A stretch of 64,000 bases of DNA from positions 372,001-436,000 of the forward strand of contig OAPG01000015.1 of the NCBI GenBank assembly GCA_900208305.1. Reading direction: 5' to 3'. Made by a program: the position numbers and the translations under genes. Origin of the DNA: Melanopsichium pennsylvanicum (taxonomy: Eukaryota; Basidiomycota; Ustilaginomycetes; Ustilaginales). Position 1 is the first letter of the stretch; each line of letters opens with the position of its first letter. Of this stretch, positions 30,428 through 41,320 are shown one piece after another. The notes under the pieces were generated by a model. The model had not been told where the DNA came from. It worked only from the letters and a program-made list of their open reading frames with translations, and searched no databases.

Positions 30428-31333
30428 ATGTCGGCCGCTTCCTGGAGAGCTCACTTCACGTACGTCTCTAATCTATCCACACTCAACAGCCAGCTTCCAA
30501 AATTATGCTGAAATTCAGCAAAGTATAGCCTTACCGAACAAGCTGCAGGTAGACTGACTTATGATCTCTCTCTATTCGTCTGATCGACATCACAATGCTT
30601 CATCGACACTTGCTATACTCTGTAATTGACCTTCGCTCCCTCTGCGTCGCCCACACGCACACACTTTTGGCTGCAACTCGACATGGTGTCATCGAATCGC
30701 ATTCGGCACACTCGCATAATGTTGGGGAAACAATTGAAATCACACACAGCTTCAACAAGTACACCGCCATCTGCGCGCGTGCCACCCGTCAGGCTCTCAA
30801 GGAGGAGGAGCGCGCCGCTGCAGAGCGACGTGGTTACATGGCCCTTCGATACCAGGAGTGGAAGGACGGCAAGGCCTCTGACAACGTAAGTATCTGATGT
30901 AATAGCACACAGCAAGCATTCGCATGGTCATGAAAACCTACGTCGACCCAAAGATGGACCCATTGGTTGCTTAGAACTCGGTCTGAAGTTGGATCGGAAG
31001 AACTCGAGGGAGTAGTCTCAAGAAGATCGTATCGGAGACAAGGATGTCTGGTCAGCAACAACAGATTACGTTCGAGTTGTACGGAGCGACTATCTTTCTT
31101 GATGCGGTGTACCTTTTCATCGAGACATCTACATGGGTGCTTATATGGCATGTTGATGAATTTCAGATCGTGGCGTTCGATGATAGCTCTACTCTGCAAT
31201 AACGCATGCTGTGCTGCGATGCTTATTGGCCCTTCAGTACCTGACATGGATATACTGACCACGATCTTGTTCGGTTTTTCCCCTTACCTTGTCAATCTTG
31301 CAGCTTAACCTCGCTGAGGAGAAGAAGCAATAA
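30428..31333 (+). CDS. ATP15: Mitochondrial F1 ATP synthase epsilon subunit
   Basis: Three exons, 30428-30459, 30750-30885 and 31304-31333, give 65 aa, the usual size of this tiny subunit. The product starts MSAASWRAHFTFNKY. This fits the family's N-terminal Trp-Arg motif and Tyr-containing segment. It continues with the basic helix RATRQALKEEERAAAERR and the LRYQEWKDGK segment. It ends NLAEEKKQ. In yeast, the epsilon subunit sits in the central stalk of F1 with gamma and delta and is needed for a coupled enzyme. Introns are long for so small a gene (290 and 418 nt). Only the middle exon stands out in the raw sequence. The third exon is the least certain part. Confidence 0.85.
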
Positions 31334-33109
31334 ACAGAAAATGTTCGCATGGTAGCAATTGTTACTGGCCCACGCATCCTCAGACGGACTTGTCCAAACT
31401 GAAAGCAGACTCGATTCGATACTGTGATGCTACAATCCGGCTCAAATTGCTCCTGTCACTCTCGGAAATTTAATCTTAGAACGCGCTGTTTTGCACAATC
31501 CGTCGCTCAGTCACGATCAGTTTGGTGCTATGTGAAGTAAATCGAGTGCTCTGGTCGTCACAGATATGAGATGAGAGCTGTTTTCGACACGAGCGAACCA
31601 GTACCTTTGGCGATTGATTTCGAGCAAGTTGCTGACTTATTCAGATGTCTTGTCGTCGATTGAGAGACGTAGCAATTGTGGATTGAGTACACTCAATGGA
31701 TGACATAAGTAATCGGGCGTATAAAAGATGGCACCAGTGTCACACGATCGTATTGATTCTGTGTTTGCGGGCAGATGCCAAGATTCGTCGTGATACTTTG
31801 TTATTGCTTGTGTGCGGATTGAGAGCGAACATAGTAATCCAGCAGCAGCTAACTACTGTAATTGTTTTGAGCTCAGCCGACTCGCAGTCTGCGAACCTGC
31901 ACGTTTTGGAAACCAGCTCCCCTTTCTTGGTCTTGCCGAACCGCTTACTTTGACTTCTCAACCAACTCATCCTCAGCTTTCGAGCAGTGTCGCTGATTTC
32001 GTAGCTAGTGAGATTGGAAGAACATGTAAATCACAGTATGTGAATTGTTGGAAAACGATCCGAGCAGCAAGAGAATCACGAATCGCGGGGCGCGCAGAGA
32101 TTAAAAAAAAACAAAAAGAAGGAAAAAAGAAAAAGAAAAAAGCAGCTGTCACGATCGGTTTCTATTCAGAAATGAAATACAGAGAGCTCAACTGAAGTGA
32201 GTCTAAGAAGAGGTATTTGACAAGAGGTGTCCACGTTCGCATGCTGCCAAAGGGTCCAACCTGGTTGAAATGCAGCTCAGCTATACACGATGGCGAACGT
32301 GCACACGATCGTGCGACCCGTACACACATACACACACCCACACACCTACCGGTCCCATTTCCCATCTTGTTGTCCCCAAAACCTTTTGTTTCCCCAGCGA
32401 TGCTCGTGTATCAATGGTCGGCTTTACGCTCTGACCATGCTATTGTTTCTGGAAACCCTCGTGTCTGCCGTAGGTAGAGGATGCAGGTGCGATAAAAGTT
32501 CGAGGAAGACAAGGGAAGCGAAAGAGTGTAGGCATAGCCGAATCCGAATCTTTTGATCAAAAAGCGAGATCCTTGGAAGAGTGCAGACAGACATACTACC
32601 TGTCGGACATTGCGAAGATGGTGACTTGTGTCACTTGTCCCGCCTCTCTTTCTGGACAAGCGCATCCCCTCCTCTCCCTGTGGTGTGATTATAGATAATC
32701 TCAGCCCCTTGAATTCGAGTCAGATCAAGCTCAGCTGTTCGGCAGTTGTGACCTGAGGCTTGATACCATGGTGTGATCTCTCCACGTTTCTCTTGACTTC
32801 TTCGATCAACTCTCCAGCCATGCTCCCGTGACCGTGTGTTCCTTCCTTCTCTCATGTCATCCACACCGTATTAGACGTACAATCCTATACCCAAACATCG
32901 GGACCATCCGTTTCGCTAATCAGCACATCTACCTTGGTGCTCTTCGAACATACATTCTTCGCTACAAGTGATAAAAGTAACGGGTCTAGTGTCAACCTCA
33001 GCTCGCCAGATACTACGCAGGCTGAGATACAAGCTTCACCGCGCCGACCATCATTTTCACACGCACACCATTTCCGAGACCTCATTGCGCCGACAACAGC
33101 TCAACCATT
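31334..33109. other. Intergenic region and long leader of the bHLH gene
   Basis: About 1.8 kb with no supportable gene. A 127-codon frame at 31812-32195 is open but ends in a Lys-rich run encoded by an A-rich tract (32100-32140) and has no domain. A CA-rich tract lies at 32320-32345. The final 250 bases are CT-rich and probably the leader of the bHLH gene. Confidence 0.5.
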
Positions 33110-35285
33110 ATGCTTTACTCTACCTATCGCCCCCCTTTGGGCCCCAACACCCATGCGACTCTCTACGACAGACCGTATGCTGCTGAGGAGTATTATCATC
33201 ACCAATCTCAACCTCACCACTCAACTAATAACGCCGCCACCACCTCCTCCTCCTCCTCCTCCTTCCCGAGCTCGATTTCACCGAGTCTCGACCGCTTCGA
33301 ATACAAAGACTCATCACTCGTCTCCTCCCTTCTCGAATCTCGGCTCTCCAACAATGCCCTCGTTCGGGACTGTTCGGTCATCGGTGTCCCCCAGCCAGGC
33401 GGCATTGTCATCACCTCTACTCCTGATCAACCTCAAATGACCCGCACGACGCCTACTGCCTTTGTTGCACTCAGCACTGTTGGCCGTGACCGCTCGGCTC
33501 AAGGTGGAGACAAGGAATCAAAGCGGATGAAGACTGAGCTGCTAAAATGGATCGTTGATTTTGCGCCCGCGTTCAAGATTATGAAGGGCAAGCTCATGTT
33601 TGTCGAATCAATTCCTCGCAGTGGTGGCCCACATGGCCCTGTAGTGCGACACCTCCTTGTGGAAAAAGCCAATTCACCGCCTGCTCCGGGACCTGACAAG
33701 GGCTTCTTCAACACCGTCCTCTCTAATCCATCCACACCTGCTGTGCCTGGTAAGGCATTCTCCCTAGCAGACCCTTCGCAAACCTCTTCTCCGCCAAAGG
33801 AATTTGTGCGTGATTCCAAACGTCGTGCCACTCACTCTCAGATCGAACGTCGCAGAAGAGAAAAGATCAATGACCGCCTGGTGACACTTCGCTCCATCGT
33901 TCCTGCGTGTGCCAAGGAACTGGAGGATCGACGTAGACAGAAGCAGGAGGACGAAGATGAAGTAGCACGCATCGCAGCTGGTGGTGCACCGAAAACCTAT
34001 ATCGATGCTGCGACGGGCAAGCCCAAGAGGAAAAGGAACCGTAAGAAACCGGATACCAAGAAAGCAGGTGCTTCGGGCGATAAGGAGGAAGAATTGGGTC
34101 TGCACAAGCTGGAAGTACTCACCCATGCTATCAACTACATCTTTGAGCTTAAAGCGCAAATTCACAGGCTGGAAAGCGGAAGTAAGCCTGAACATGTGCC
34201 GACAGCGGACAATCCATTTGGTGTGAGGAACAAGGATGGAACGTATCGGCAGGATGCAAAGATAGAGGATGAGCCGGGCTGCGGTGTCGGTGCAAACTCG
34301 ACCGGATTGAACAAAGAAGGTAAAGATGATTGTCAGGAAGAAGAGGACGACGAAGACGACGAAGAGGATCAAATCGAAGACGACCCACCGGAAGAAGTTG
34401 GGGAAGATAATGAAGAAGAAGAAGAAGACGATGATGATGAGCCTCTCGAACGCAGGTCAAAGAAGCACATGAGTCACCCTCAACAACCCAGCTCTTGGCA
34501 TCCCAAGCCAGACTCCTTTGCCGCTCCCCGTTCCCGTTACGGCCGAACCGATACCGCTTATTCATCATCGTCTTCCCGCGATAGTGCAGAAGTCTCTCCA
34601 GCCTTCTCATCCATTATCCACCAGTCCCCTAGTACCACTATCTCGCCAGCTACCACGGTCACTTCACCCATGATGAGCCTCTCCGCCGAATCTCCCATCA
34701 TGCTGCCTGACCCAGCAATCAGCATAACCAAGCGCCTAGTATCGCAATCACCGGCCATGTTCCCATCGCTACCCGGCTCCGCCTTACCACTCCCTGCGAG
34801 CAGAAGAGAATCTAGCAGCTTCCTGTTTAAACAGCTGACCCTTACCTCGCCGAATTTTGCGCCCTTCAACCCAACCTCGTCCCTCTCCGCTAGCAGTCCA
34901 TCTGCTGCTGCCGTACAAGGTCGATCCGCAACCCTATCCTTCCCAGCATATGGAGAGGAATCCGAAGTTCGTCAGACCACCACCTCGTTGCCAACCTCTC
35001 AAACGCCAGGCTTGTCGGATACCAACATTGCATCTGACGCTAAAGCAGTTGAGCTTCTCTTGAACTTTTCCACTTCCCCAGAGGTTCTTCGACCCATTGG
35101 TTCTCGATCTACCATTGCGAACGGTGTTGCTGCAAGTCCTCATACAAGGCCTATTGTACCACTACCAGGAAGCGCAAGAAGTAGCAACGGCCATTTGAAT
35201 TTCTCCTCATCTCCTCTTCAGTATAGACCTCTGCACCAGTCCAAAGTGACCACAATGAGCACTTTCAAAACACAGGACATAGAAG

Positions 35286-35323
<38 letters not shown>

Positions 35324-35542
35324 TTGGATGAACCCGAATTGTTGGATTTGGCTAGTCCGCCACATCTCGCTTTGGATAGTTCACCAGAGGTACAAGAAAA
35401 CCATAATGCACATGATGAGGATGAGGAAGAAGATCGATTGAGTGAGAGGACTGTCGAAGATCCATTTCCGGACAAAACAAAGCAAATATTTGAAGAAATG
35501 ATCCAAGAAAAAACATCAAAAAAAGGGAGCAAGACGCAGTGA
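33110..35542 (+). CDS. Basic helix-loop-helix transcription factor with extended loop
   Basis: Single exon, 810 aa. The basic region at about residues 237-250 (RATHSQIERRRREKIND) shows His, Glu and Arg at the positions (H-x3-E-x3-R) that in class B bHLH proteins predict binding to CACGTG. Helix 1 runs to about IVPACAKE. Helix 2 (LHKLEVLTHAINYIFELKAQ) begins some 60-70 residues later, so the loop is far longer than the usual 5-25 residues. It is filled by charged, Lys/Arg-rich sequence with KPKRKRNRKKP, probably also a nuclear signal. An acidic stretch of Glu/Asp follows (about 410-445), then Ser/Pro-rich sequence and a Gln run (near 728). Target genes are unknown. The N-terminal 100 residues are Ser-rich. 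It is convergent with SWR1, with only 252 bases between stops. Confidence 0.9.
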
Positions 35543-35794
35543 ATAAACATGGATACTGTCGCGTAAAGGCCTCCCGACGCAAACACTGTACTGTACGGTT
35601 ATGCACACGCAACCTCAACTTAAATCACATTAGACATGTTTGTGAATTCAAAAGCAATCAACATTTGTTTAGGACAACATACGAGGTGTGATGAATAGAT
35701 GGTGTTGAGATATGTGTGTGTGTGTGCAATACCAACAAGGGAACAATGATGCAATCCAAGTACGGTGTCGTGAATCATACGGGTTTGAGCAAAT

Positions 35795-38700
35795 TTAAGC
35801 GAAAAAGTCCCAATCGCGTTGAACAAAGTTCAACATGTAATCGTCGATATTTCCGCCCTCGTCTTGATCTTGATCTTGGTCTTGATCACCATCTTGTGGT
35901 ACTGGGTGCTGTTCTTGTGCGTCAATTTGCACTTGATCGAGCCGGGAAGTCTGATCTTGTGTCTGGATTGGAGTGTCGGAAGTACCTTTCCCCACCTGCT
36001 GATCATCAAAATCTGCTTCATCATCATCATCAAACATTTCTTCCCTTGCCTTCAATGCTGCAATTCTATCCTCTTCATCCTCCGCTTCCAAAAACGCTCT
36101 TTCCACATCCCTACCCGTCGCACCTTGTGCTTCTTTTTCATCTTCCATCCCAACTTCAACATCACCAAGTTTACCACCATCATCCAACATATCCCTCCAA
36201 TCAATGTTTCCCCTCCTCATCATTGCTTCGGTGTTAAACTCTCCTTCTTGAATCACCACATTGTCCAACAACCTCTTTTGGTTTGCCTTTCTCAACATGT
36301 TCTCCTCAATCGTATGTTCAGTGACAAATCGATAAATGTGAACATCCCTAGTCTGACCAATCCTATGCGCTCTGTCCATACACTGTGCTTCAATCGCCGC
36401 ATTCCAATCCAGATCATAGAACAACACCGTATCCGCTCCCGTAAGGTTGATCCCCAACCCTCCCGATCGAGTACTAAGGATGAACGCTGAAATGCGAAGG
36501 TCTCGGTTGAACTTTTCTGTCAATGCTTGACGTGATTCCACCTTGGTAGCACCGTCCAGACGCAGGTATCGATACCCGTGATAGTTCAGGAAACTTTCGA
36601 GAATGTCAAGTACGCGCGTCATCTGGGTAAAGATCAGAATTCGATGCCCACCAGCCTTGAGTCGTCGCATGAGAATGTCGAGCTGTTGCAACTTGCCACA
36701 ATCATACTGCAACAACGAAGCATCTGGGAATGCTATGTGCAGTTTGACTGCGACTGGGTGAATTGTGTCGAATTCCGGTTGGACCAAGTCTGCGTGACTG
36801 GAAGGACTGATCTCGGGAAGAGCGAATTGGCATAGATCCGTTGCGACCGCACGCGGTGTTACAAAAGCGAATCGATCAATGGTCGGCTGCATTTGTTCTA
36901 GTCGGGTTTGACGAGACTTGATGATCTTCAGGAGAGAGTCGCAACGGTTGAGGTGACCTTTGCGATCGTGCTCGAGCTGGTCCAAAGGCTTCAGATGACT
37001 GGCTTCTCCAGCGGCACGGAGAAGTTTGATCAACCCAGGGCCATAGATTGGCCTCTTGGTGCAGCGGTATTGGTTGACGTATGCGAGATGTTTCCACTTT
37101 TCCATGTCATCCACCTTCTTCCGCTGCTCCCTTGTCTTTTCAAACCCATCGATCGTCCACATATCCAACTCGACATTTTCCGGCACGCTCTCCTTGAAGT
37201 CTGGAAGCTTCTTGGACGCATTCAACCTCCGCAAATCTCTGCTCTCTATCGCCGTCAGGTGCTCTTCCCTGTTGGTGATTCGGAAGTTGGTCATGTCAAG
37301 ATCCACCTTGTCCCAGATGTCCTCTCGAAGCAGCTGCCTGCGCACGAGCAGCTCCTTGATCTCGAAATCGGCCGCGACGGATCTAGACATAGCGAAACTC
37401 GTCACGATCGGTCTGACTTCGAACAGATCCGGATGATTACACACCTTCCTGAGCTGCATCAGACAATTGATGATGCTCAGGTAGTTACCGCTCGCCAAAC
37501 TCTCTCTTGTCTTTGCCCTCGACATGAAGTCGTTGTACAAGAAGCGTTGTCGTTTGGAGAGCTTGCACGTTATGACGTGCTCATACTTGCTCGGCAACTC
37601 CTTTTCCACCTCAGATTTGAGCCGGCGCAGGAGGTACGGTCGGAGGACAGCGTGCAGCTTTTGAACCATGGCACGCGTTTCCGAGGACATGGAGCTGCCG
37701 GCTTCGATGGCTTTATCGAGAGGATTGGAGAACCAGTCTTGGAAATCTTTCATGTTCGCAAAAGCGCCTCCACCATGGAGCTCGCCCACGCCGTTTGGCA
37801 TGAGAAAGTACATGAGACTCCAGAGATCCATCAAGTTGTTCTGCAGCGGAGTTCCGGTCAGCAACAAACGTCTCTGAGAGTTGAAACCGAGGAGCGTCTG
37901 CCATCGCTGGGAACGGAAGTTCTTGATGTGATGCGCTTCATCCAACACCAGATACACCCAAGGTTTCCTTCGAAAGATATGCTGATCGGCAAGCACCAAT
38001 TGGTAGGACGTAATGCAGACATTGAAGCTGTTTTCCGTGTTCCAGCCCACCCTCTTTTCCTTGCGTTCTTTTTGGCTGCCGTAGTAAGAGAGGACTTTGA
38101 ATCCCGGAAGGAATTTCTTGAACTCTACCTCCCAATTGAGCATAACGGAAGTGGGCGCGACCACGAGATGGGGGCCCCAAACGCCTTTGTCGCAAGCAAG
38201 ATGGGCAAGGAGGGAGATGGTCTGAATGGTCTTGCCAAGACCCATTTCGTCTGCAAGAATACCGTTGACGGAGTTAGCATAGAGAGAGGCGAGCCATTCG
38301 AATCCTATCTGTTGGTACGGGCGCAACTGACCGCGTAGAAGGAAGGGCTGGCGCGATCGGGTCGAAGGACGATCAGAGGAAGACATGACGGAAGACGCTC
38401 GTGTCATGGAGCGACGACTACGACGGCCGGAGGTGGCAGCGGACTCCGTGTCACTCTGATCATCATAGACAGTATCGGTGGGCCGGATGAGGGCCGCCGA
38501 TGAAGGTCGCTCGTCAATGTGAATTTCGTTGTCGGATGCCGCAACTGTCTTGGCTTGCTGCTCGGCCGCTTTATCTGCCGCTTCGACTATGATGGATGCA
38601 TCGGTAGCATCCTCTTCCAATCTCTCTTCTTCTGCTTGTGAAGAATGTTCTTGGCCATCTTCACTGGCAGCTTCCCTTTCGGCATTCTTAAATTCAGCCT

Positions 38701-41320
38701 CTTGGTCCTCTTCCTGTCCATAACCGTACCGCTTGAGTAGCTCCTCGATGGGCATATTGGCATCCGCCTCCAACCCAGCGTCTTCGCTATCATCCTCCTC
38801 GTCCTCCTCCCACATCTGTCGTTCAAGCTCAGCATCTTCCTGCTCACCATCATCGGCGCCGAGATCGAATTCAACATCGTCAGGATCGAGCTTGGAATCC
38901 TTGGCTTTGATTCCGTCTCCAACGACACTGCGCACGCTTCGTCTGGACCTTCGCGAGGGAATAGCTTCCGAAGTGGCCGGGGTGGGCGAGTCGCTTTTGG
39001 CGTCTGAGGCTGCGCCGTCGTGTGCGCTGGGCGTTGGATCATTCATGACATCGACGACAGGAGTTGACCTAGTTGACTGTCCTCGTGAGACAGGTGCAGA
39101 CGGATCCCGAACAGATTCGAGCTCTTCGGCCTCTTCGATCTCGCCAGGCTCGGGTGTTGCGTCTCTACTTTCGTCTTCGATATCAGATCGATCGGCCTCA
39201 ACAGTCCCCCAACTACCATAACTTGTCCCGTCACTTTCATCCCCGCTATCTTCCAAGCGATCCACCCTGATCATGACCTCACGCTGCTTCTTCAACATCG
39301 CCGTGCTTTGCTCGAGGATCGCATTGAGCTGTTCCTTATCTGACTTCTCCTTCTCGGCCTTCTCCGCTGCAGCCTTCTTCGCCCTGATCACATTCACCGC
39401 CAGACGCCACTGTTTCAACACTTCCCTGAGCGTCCACTTTGCCAACGCACGTATTCGCTTCTCCTCTGCCTTCTTCTCTCGTTCTGAAGTCCCTAATTGC
39501 CTCTCCCAGTGCTGTGCGACCATACGTGCGACTTTTCGAGATCCTTGCTGCTTCAGCTTGGCGTACTGTCGCATTTGGGTATAGCTGGATGCGATGGTTT
39601 CAAGCAGGTGGTCGTGGTGTGATTTGGTGCGTGGTGTTCTGTGAGCGACGTACCGCGTTGTAGACCCAGCTTCGGGATGGATGGGAAGACCCGCACGCGA
39701 GCGCTCATCGAGTTTGAGATAAGTCGGCAGATCAAGATCTTCACCGTGAGCGTCCTCGCCTTCGTGAAGGAGATCAAAGGATTCCCAGAGAGCATAGACG
39801 TTGCCGCCGAACCGGCGCGGGGCGGGGACTTGGTGTGATGCAAGGATGTGCAATGGAGGCGGATGATCAGGCAAGGGTCGCGGTCGATGACGAAGGATGA
39901 AAGCATCGAGCTCGTCTAAGACCTTGCTTTTGCGGGGTCCGGTACGCTTGGTGGGTGCACCGGAGGATGTTCCTTCTACGACCGAGCGCTGTCGCTTCTG
40001 CGATCGAGCTTGCTTGATTGGGCTTCTTCTCCTCGTATCCGCAGCTCGCGCTTTGCCTCTGCCTGTACCGCGGGGTTCTGCTGTGATGTCCAAGACATCG
40101 CTGTCGCCATCGCTTGTGTGGTCCTCGTCTTGATCCGATTCGCTGTCTGATTGTCTTCCGGCACTGACGTCAGACCTGGACTCGACCATACTTGAAAACC
40201 TTCTGCCACGCGTGCTATCAGCCCCACGATTCTTGCCATCGACCTTAAATTTGGACGCCATGGGTGTAGAGGGTGTGCTCGGTGGTTGTGATCGTTTCAA
40301 AGAAAGACTCTCGAGTCGAGCATTGACTCTTCTACGAGTGACGCGCCCAGGTATGTTGGCATTTGACCCTGAGCCTGATTGATCAAGGCTGAAGCGAAGG
40401 TCGTGCGCATGCTTGAATGTGGTGAAGACGTCGCTCTGGTCTATACGCGCCACCTCGGGATCGTATCCGACCATCGTGACGAACTTGGTCAGATGGAAGA
40501 GCTCGCGCACGAGCATGTCATGGCCATCGTGCACGTCCTCGAGCTCAGACTGCGCCAGCGCTATCTTTTCCTTTCTCCTCCTCTCCAGGATTTCAGGTAA
40601 AGGTGCTTGTGGGTCGAGCGCAGCCACAGGTGTAATTTGCGGTTTCGGGCGAGTGACCGCCAAAGTGGGCGTAAGAGAGCCCTCTCGGTCTTGGTCTGAT
40701 GCCGAGTCTCGATCTGATTCAGTCTTGACTGTCGATTTGCTTCTGGACCTAGATCGTCGATCGGGTTGATCCGAGGTCGTTGAAGACCGACGTTGTGCCA
40801 CTTCATTTCGCGCTTTAGCTTTGTCGGCATTGAGCTTGATCGGTGGATCGCCTGACTCGGATTCTTCCGGTGCCAAGTCGGAAGGACGCGAGCGACGGAA
40901 TCCTGAGTCGCTGCCATTGCCGTTGGTCAAAGCATTCTTGACACCGTTGACAGCCATTGCAGCACTCCGACGTGGTCGCCTAGCTCGGCCATTGCCGCCG
41001 TTGGTGTCATCTTGAACTTCCGCTTCCTGCTCTTGAAGTTGGAAAGCGGGGCCTGGACTGGAGAAAGCCAACTCTGCGTTGAGCCTTTTGCGCTTTGGTG
41101 GAGCTTTGGATGTGGCATCGTGCAGTGAAGAAGAAACGGACCGCCCGCTTCCAGCGAATCTTGGCCGTGAGGGACCTGCCTCGGCCTTGATTGCGCTGGT
41201 CTCGGCTGAGTCGGATCCATTCGCATCGATCTCTTCGCCGGAGATGAGAGGTAGAGAATTGGACCTCACATTGTCGGCTTGTGACTCTGCATGCTGATGT
41301 GCCAGTTCGCCAGAGGCCAT
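35795..41320 (-). CDS. SWR1: SWR1 chromatin-remodeling ATPase
   Basis: Single exon, 1841 aa. The N-terminal half is charged and disordered. An HSA domain lies at about residues 563-660 (PRTKSHHDHLLETIAS to the KWTLREVLKQWRLAV helix), the platform for actin and Arp subunits. Acidic tracts follow, which in Swr1 bind H2A.Z-H2B. The Snf2 ATPase core starts near residue 1000 with LRPYQQIGFEWLASLY. Walker A is DEMGLGKT (about 1022) and Walker B is DEAH (about 1127). A long insert separates the two lobes, as in the INO80/SWR1 class. Lobe 2 has RILIFTQMTRVLDILE (about 1560), DGATKVESRQ, STRSGGLGINL and QCMDRAHRIGQT. The enzyme swaps H2A for H2A.Z in nucleosomes. The split ATPase and HSA also fit Ino80, but the DEAHHIKN motif and HSA context favour Swr1. 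Confidence 0.93.
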   Translation of the reverse strand: MASGELAHQHAESQADNVRSNSLPLISGEEIDANGSDSAETSAIKAEAGPSRPRFAGSGRSVSSSLHDATSKAPPKRKRLNAELAFSSPGPAFQLQEQEAEVQDDTNGGNGRARRPRRSAAMAVNGVKNALTNGNGSDSGFRRSRPSDLAPEESESGDPPIKLNADKAKARNEVAQRRSSTTSDQPDRRSRSRSKSTVKTESDRDSASDQDREGSLTPTLAVTRPKPQITPVAALDPQAPLPEILERRRKEKIALAQSELEDVHDGHDMLVRELFHLTKFVTMVGYDPEVARIDQSDVFTTFKHAHDLRFSLDQSGSGSNANIPGRVTRRRVNARLESLSLKRSQPPSTPSTPMASKFKVDGKNRGADSTRGRRFSSMVESRSDVSAGRQSDSESDQDEDHTSDGDSDVLDITAEPRGTGRGKARAADTRRRSPIKQARSQKRQRSVVEGTSSGAPTKRTGPRKSKVLDELDAFILRHRPRPLPDHPPPLHILASHQVPAPRRFGGNVYALWESFDLLHEGEDAHGEDLDLPTYLKLDERSRAGLPIHPEAGSTTRYVAHRTPRTKSHHDHLLETIASSYTQMRQYAKLKQQGSRKVARMVAQHWERQLGTSEREKKAEEKRIRALAKWTLREVLKQWRLAVNVIRAKKAAAEKAEKEKSDKEQLNAILEQSTAMLKKQREVMIRVDRLEDSGDESDGTSYGSWGTVEADRSDIEDESRDATPEPGEIEEAEELESVRDPSAPVSRGQSTRSTPVVDVMNDPTPSAHDGAASDAKSDSPTPATSEAIPSRRSRRSVRSVVGDGIKAKDSKLDPDDVEFDLGADDGEQEDAELERQMWEEDEEDDSEDAGLEADANMPIEELLKRYGYGQEEDQEAEFKNAEREAASEDGQEHSSQAEEERLEEDATDASIIVEAADKAAEQQAKTVAASDNEIHIDERPSSAALIRPTDTVYDDQSDTESAATSGRRSRRSMTRASSVMSSSDRPSTRSRQPFLLRGQLRPYQQIGFEWLASLYANSVNGILADEMGLGKTIQTISLLAHLACDKGVWGPHLVVAPTSVMLNWEVEFKKFLPGFKVLSYYGSQKERKEKRVGWNTENSFNVCITSYQLVLADQHIFRRKPWVYLVLDEAHHIKNFRSQRWQTLLGFNSQRRLLLTGTPLQNNLMDLWSLMYFLMPNGVGELHGGGAFANMKDFQDWFSNPLDKAIEAGSSMSSETRAMVQKLHAVLRPYLLRRLKSEVEKELPSKYEHVITCKLSKRQRFLYNDFMSRAKTRESLASGNYLSIINCLMQLRKVCNHPDLFEVRPIVTSFAMSRSVAADFEIKELLVRRQLLREDIWDKVDLDMTNFRITNREEHLTAIESRDLRRLNASKKLPDFKESVPENVELDMWTIDGFEKTREQRKKVDDMEKWKHLAYVNQYRCTKRPIYGPGLIKLLRAAGEASHLKPLDQLEHDRKGHLNRCDSLLKIIKSRQTRLEQMQPTIDRFAFVTPRAVATDLCQFALPEISPSSHADLVQPEFDTIHPVAVKLHIAFPDASLLQYDCGKLQQLDILMRRLKAGGHRILIFTQMTRVLDILESFLNYHGYRYLRLDGATKVESRQALTEKFNRDLRISAFILSTRSGGLGINLTGADTVLFYDLDWNAAIEAQCMDRAHRIGQTRDVHIYRFVTEHTIEENMLRKANQKRLLDNVVIQEGEFNTEAMMRRGNIDWRDMLDDGGKLGDVEVGMEDEKEAQGATGRDVERAFLEAEDEEDRIAALKAREEMFDDDDEADFDDQQVGKGTSDTPIQTQDQTSRLDQVQIDAQEQHPVPQDGDQDQDQDQDEGGNIDDYMLNFVQRDWDFFA

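Noticed and set aside
31812..32195. 127-codon frame before the bHLH gene
   Set aside because: Its Lys-rich end stems from an A-rich tract, it has no domain, and the stretch looks like promoter and leader.
36908..38338. 476-codon open frame on the + strand opposite SWR1
   Set aside because: It lies antisense to the Snf2 ATPase core, whose motifs are unmistakable; its product shows no domain. It is a by-product of codon bias.
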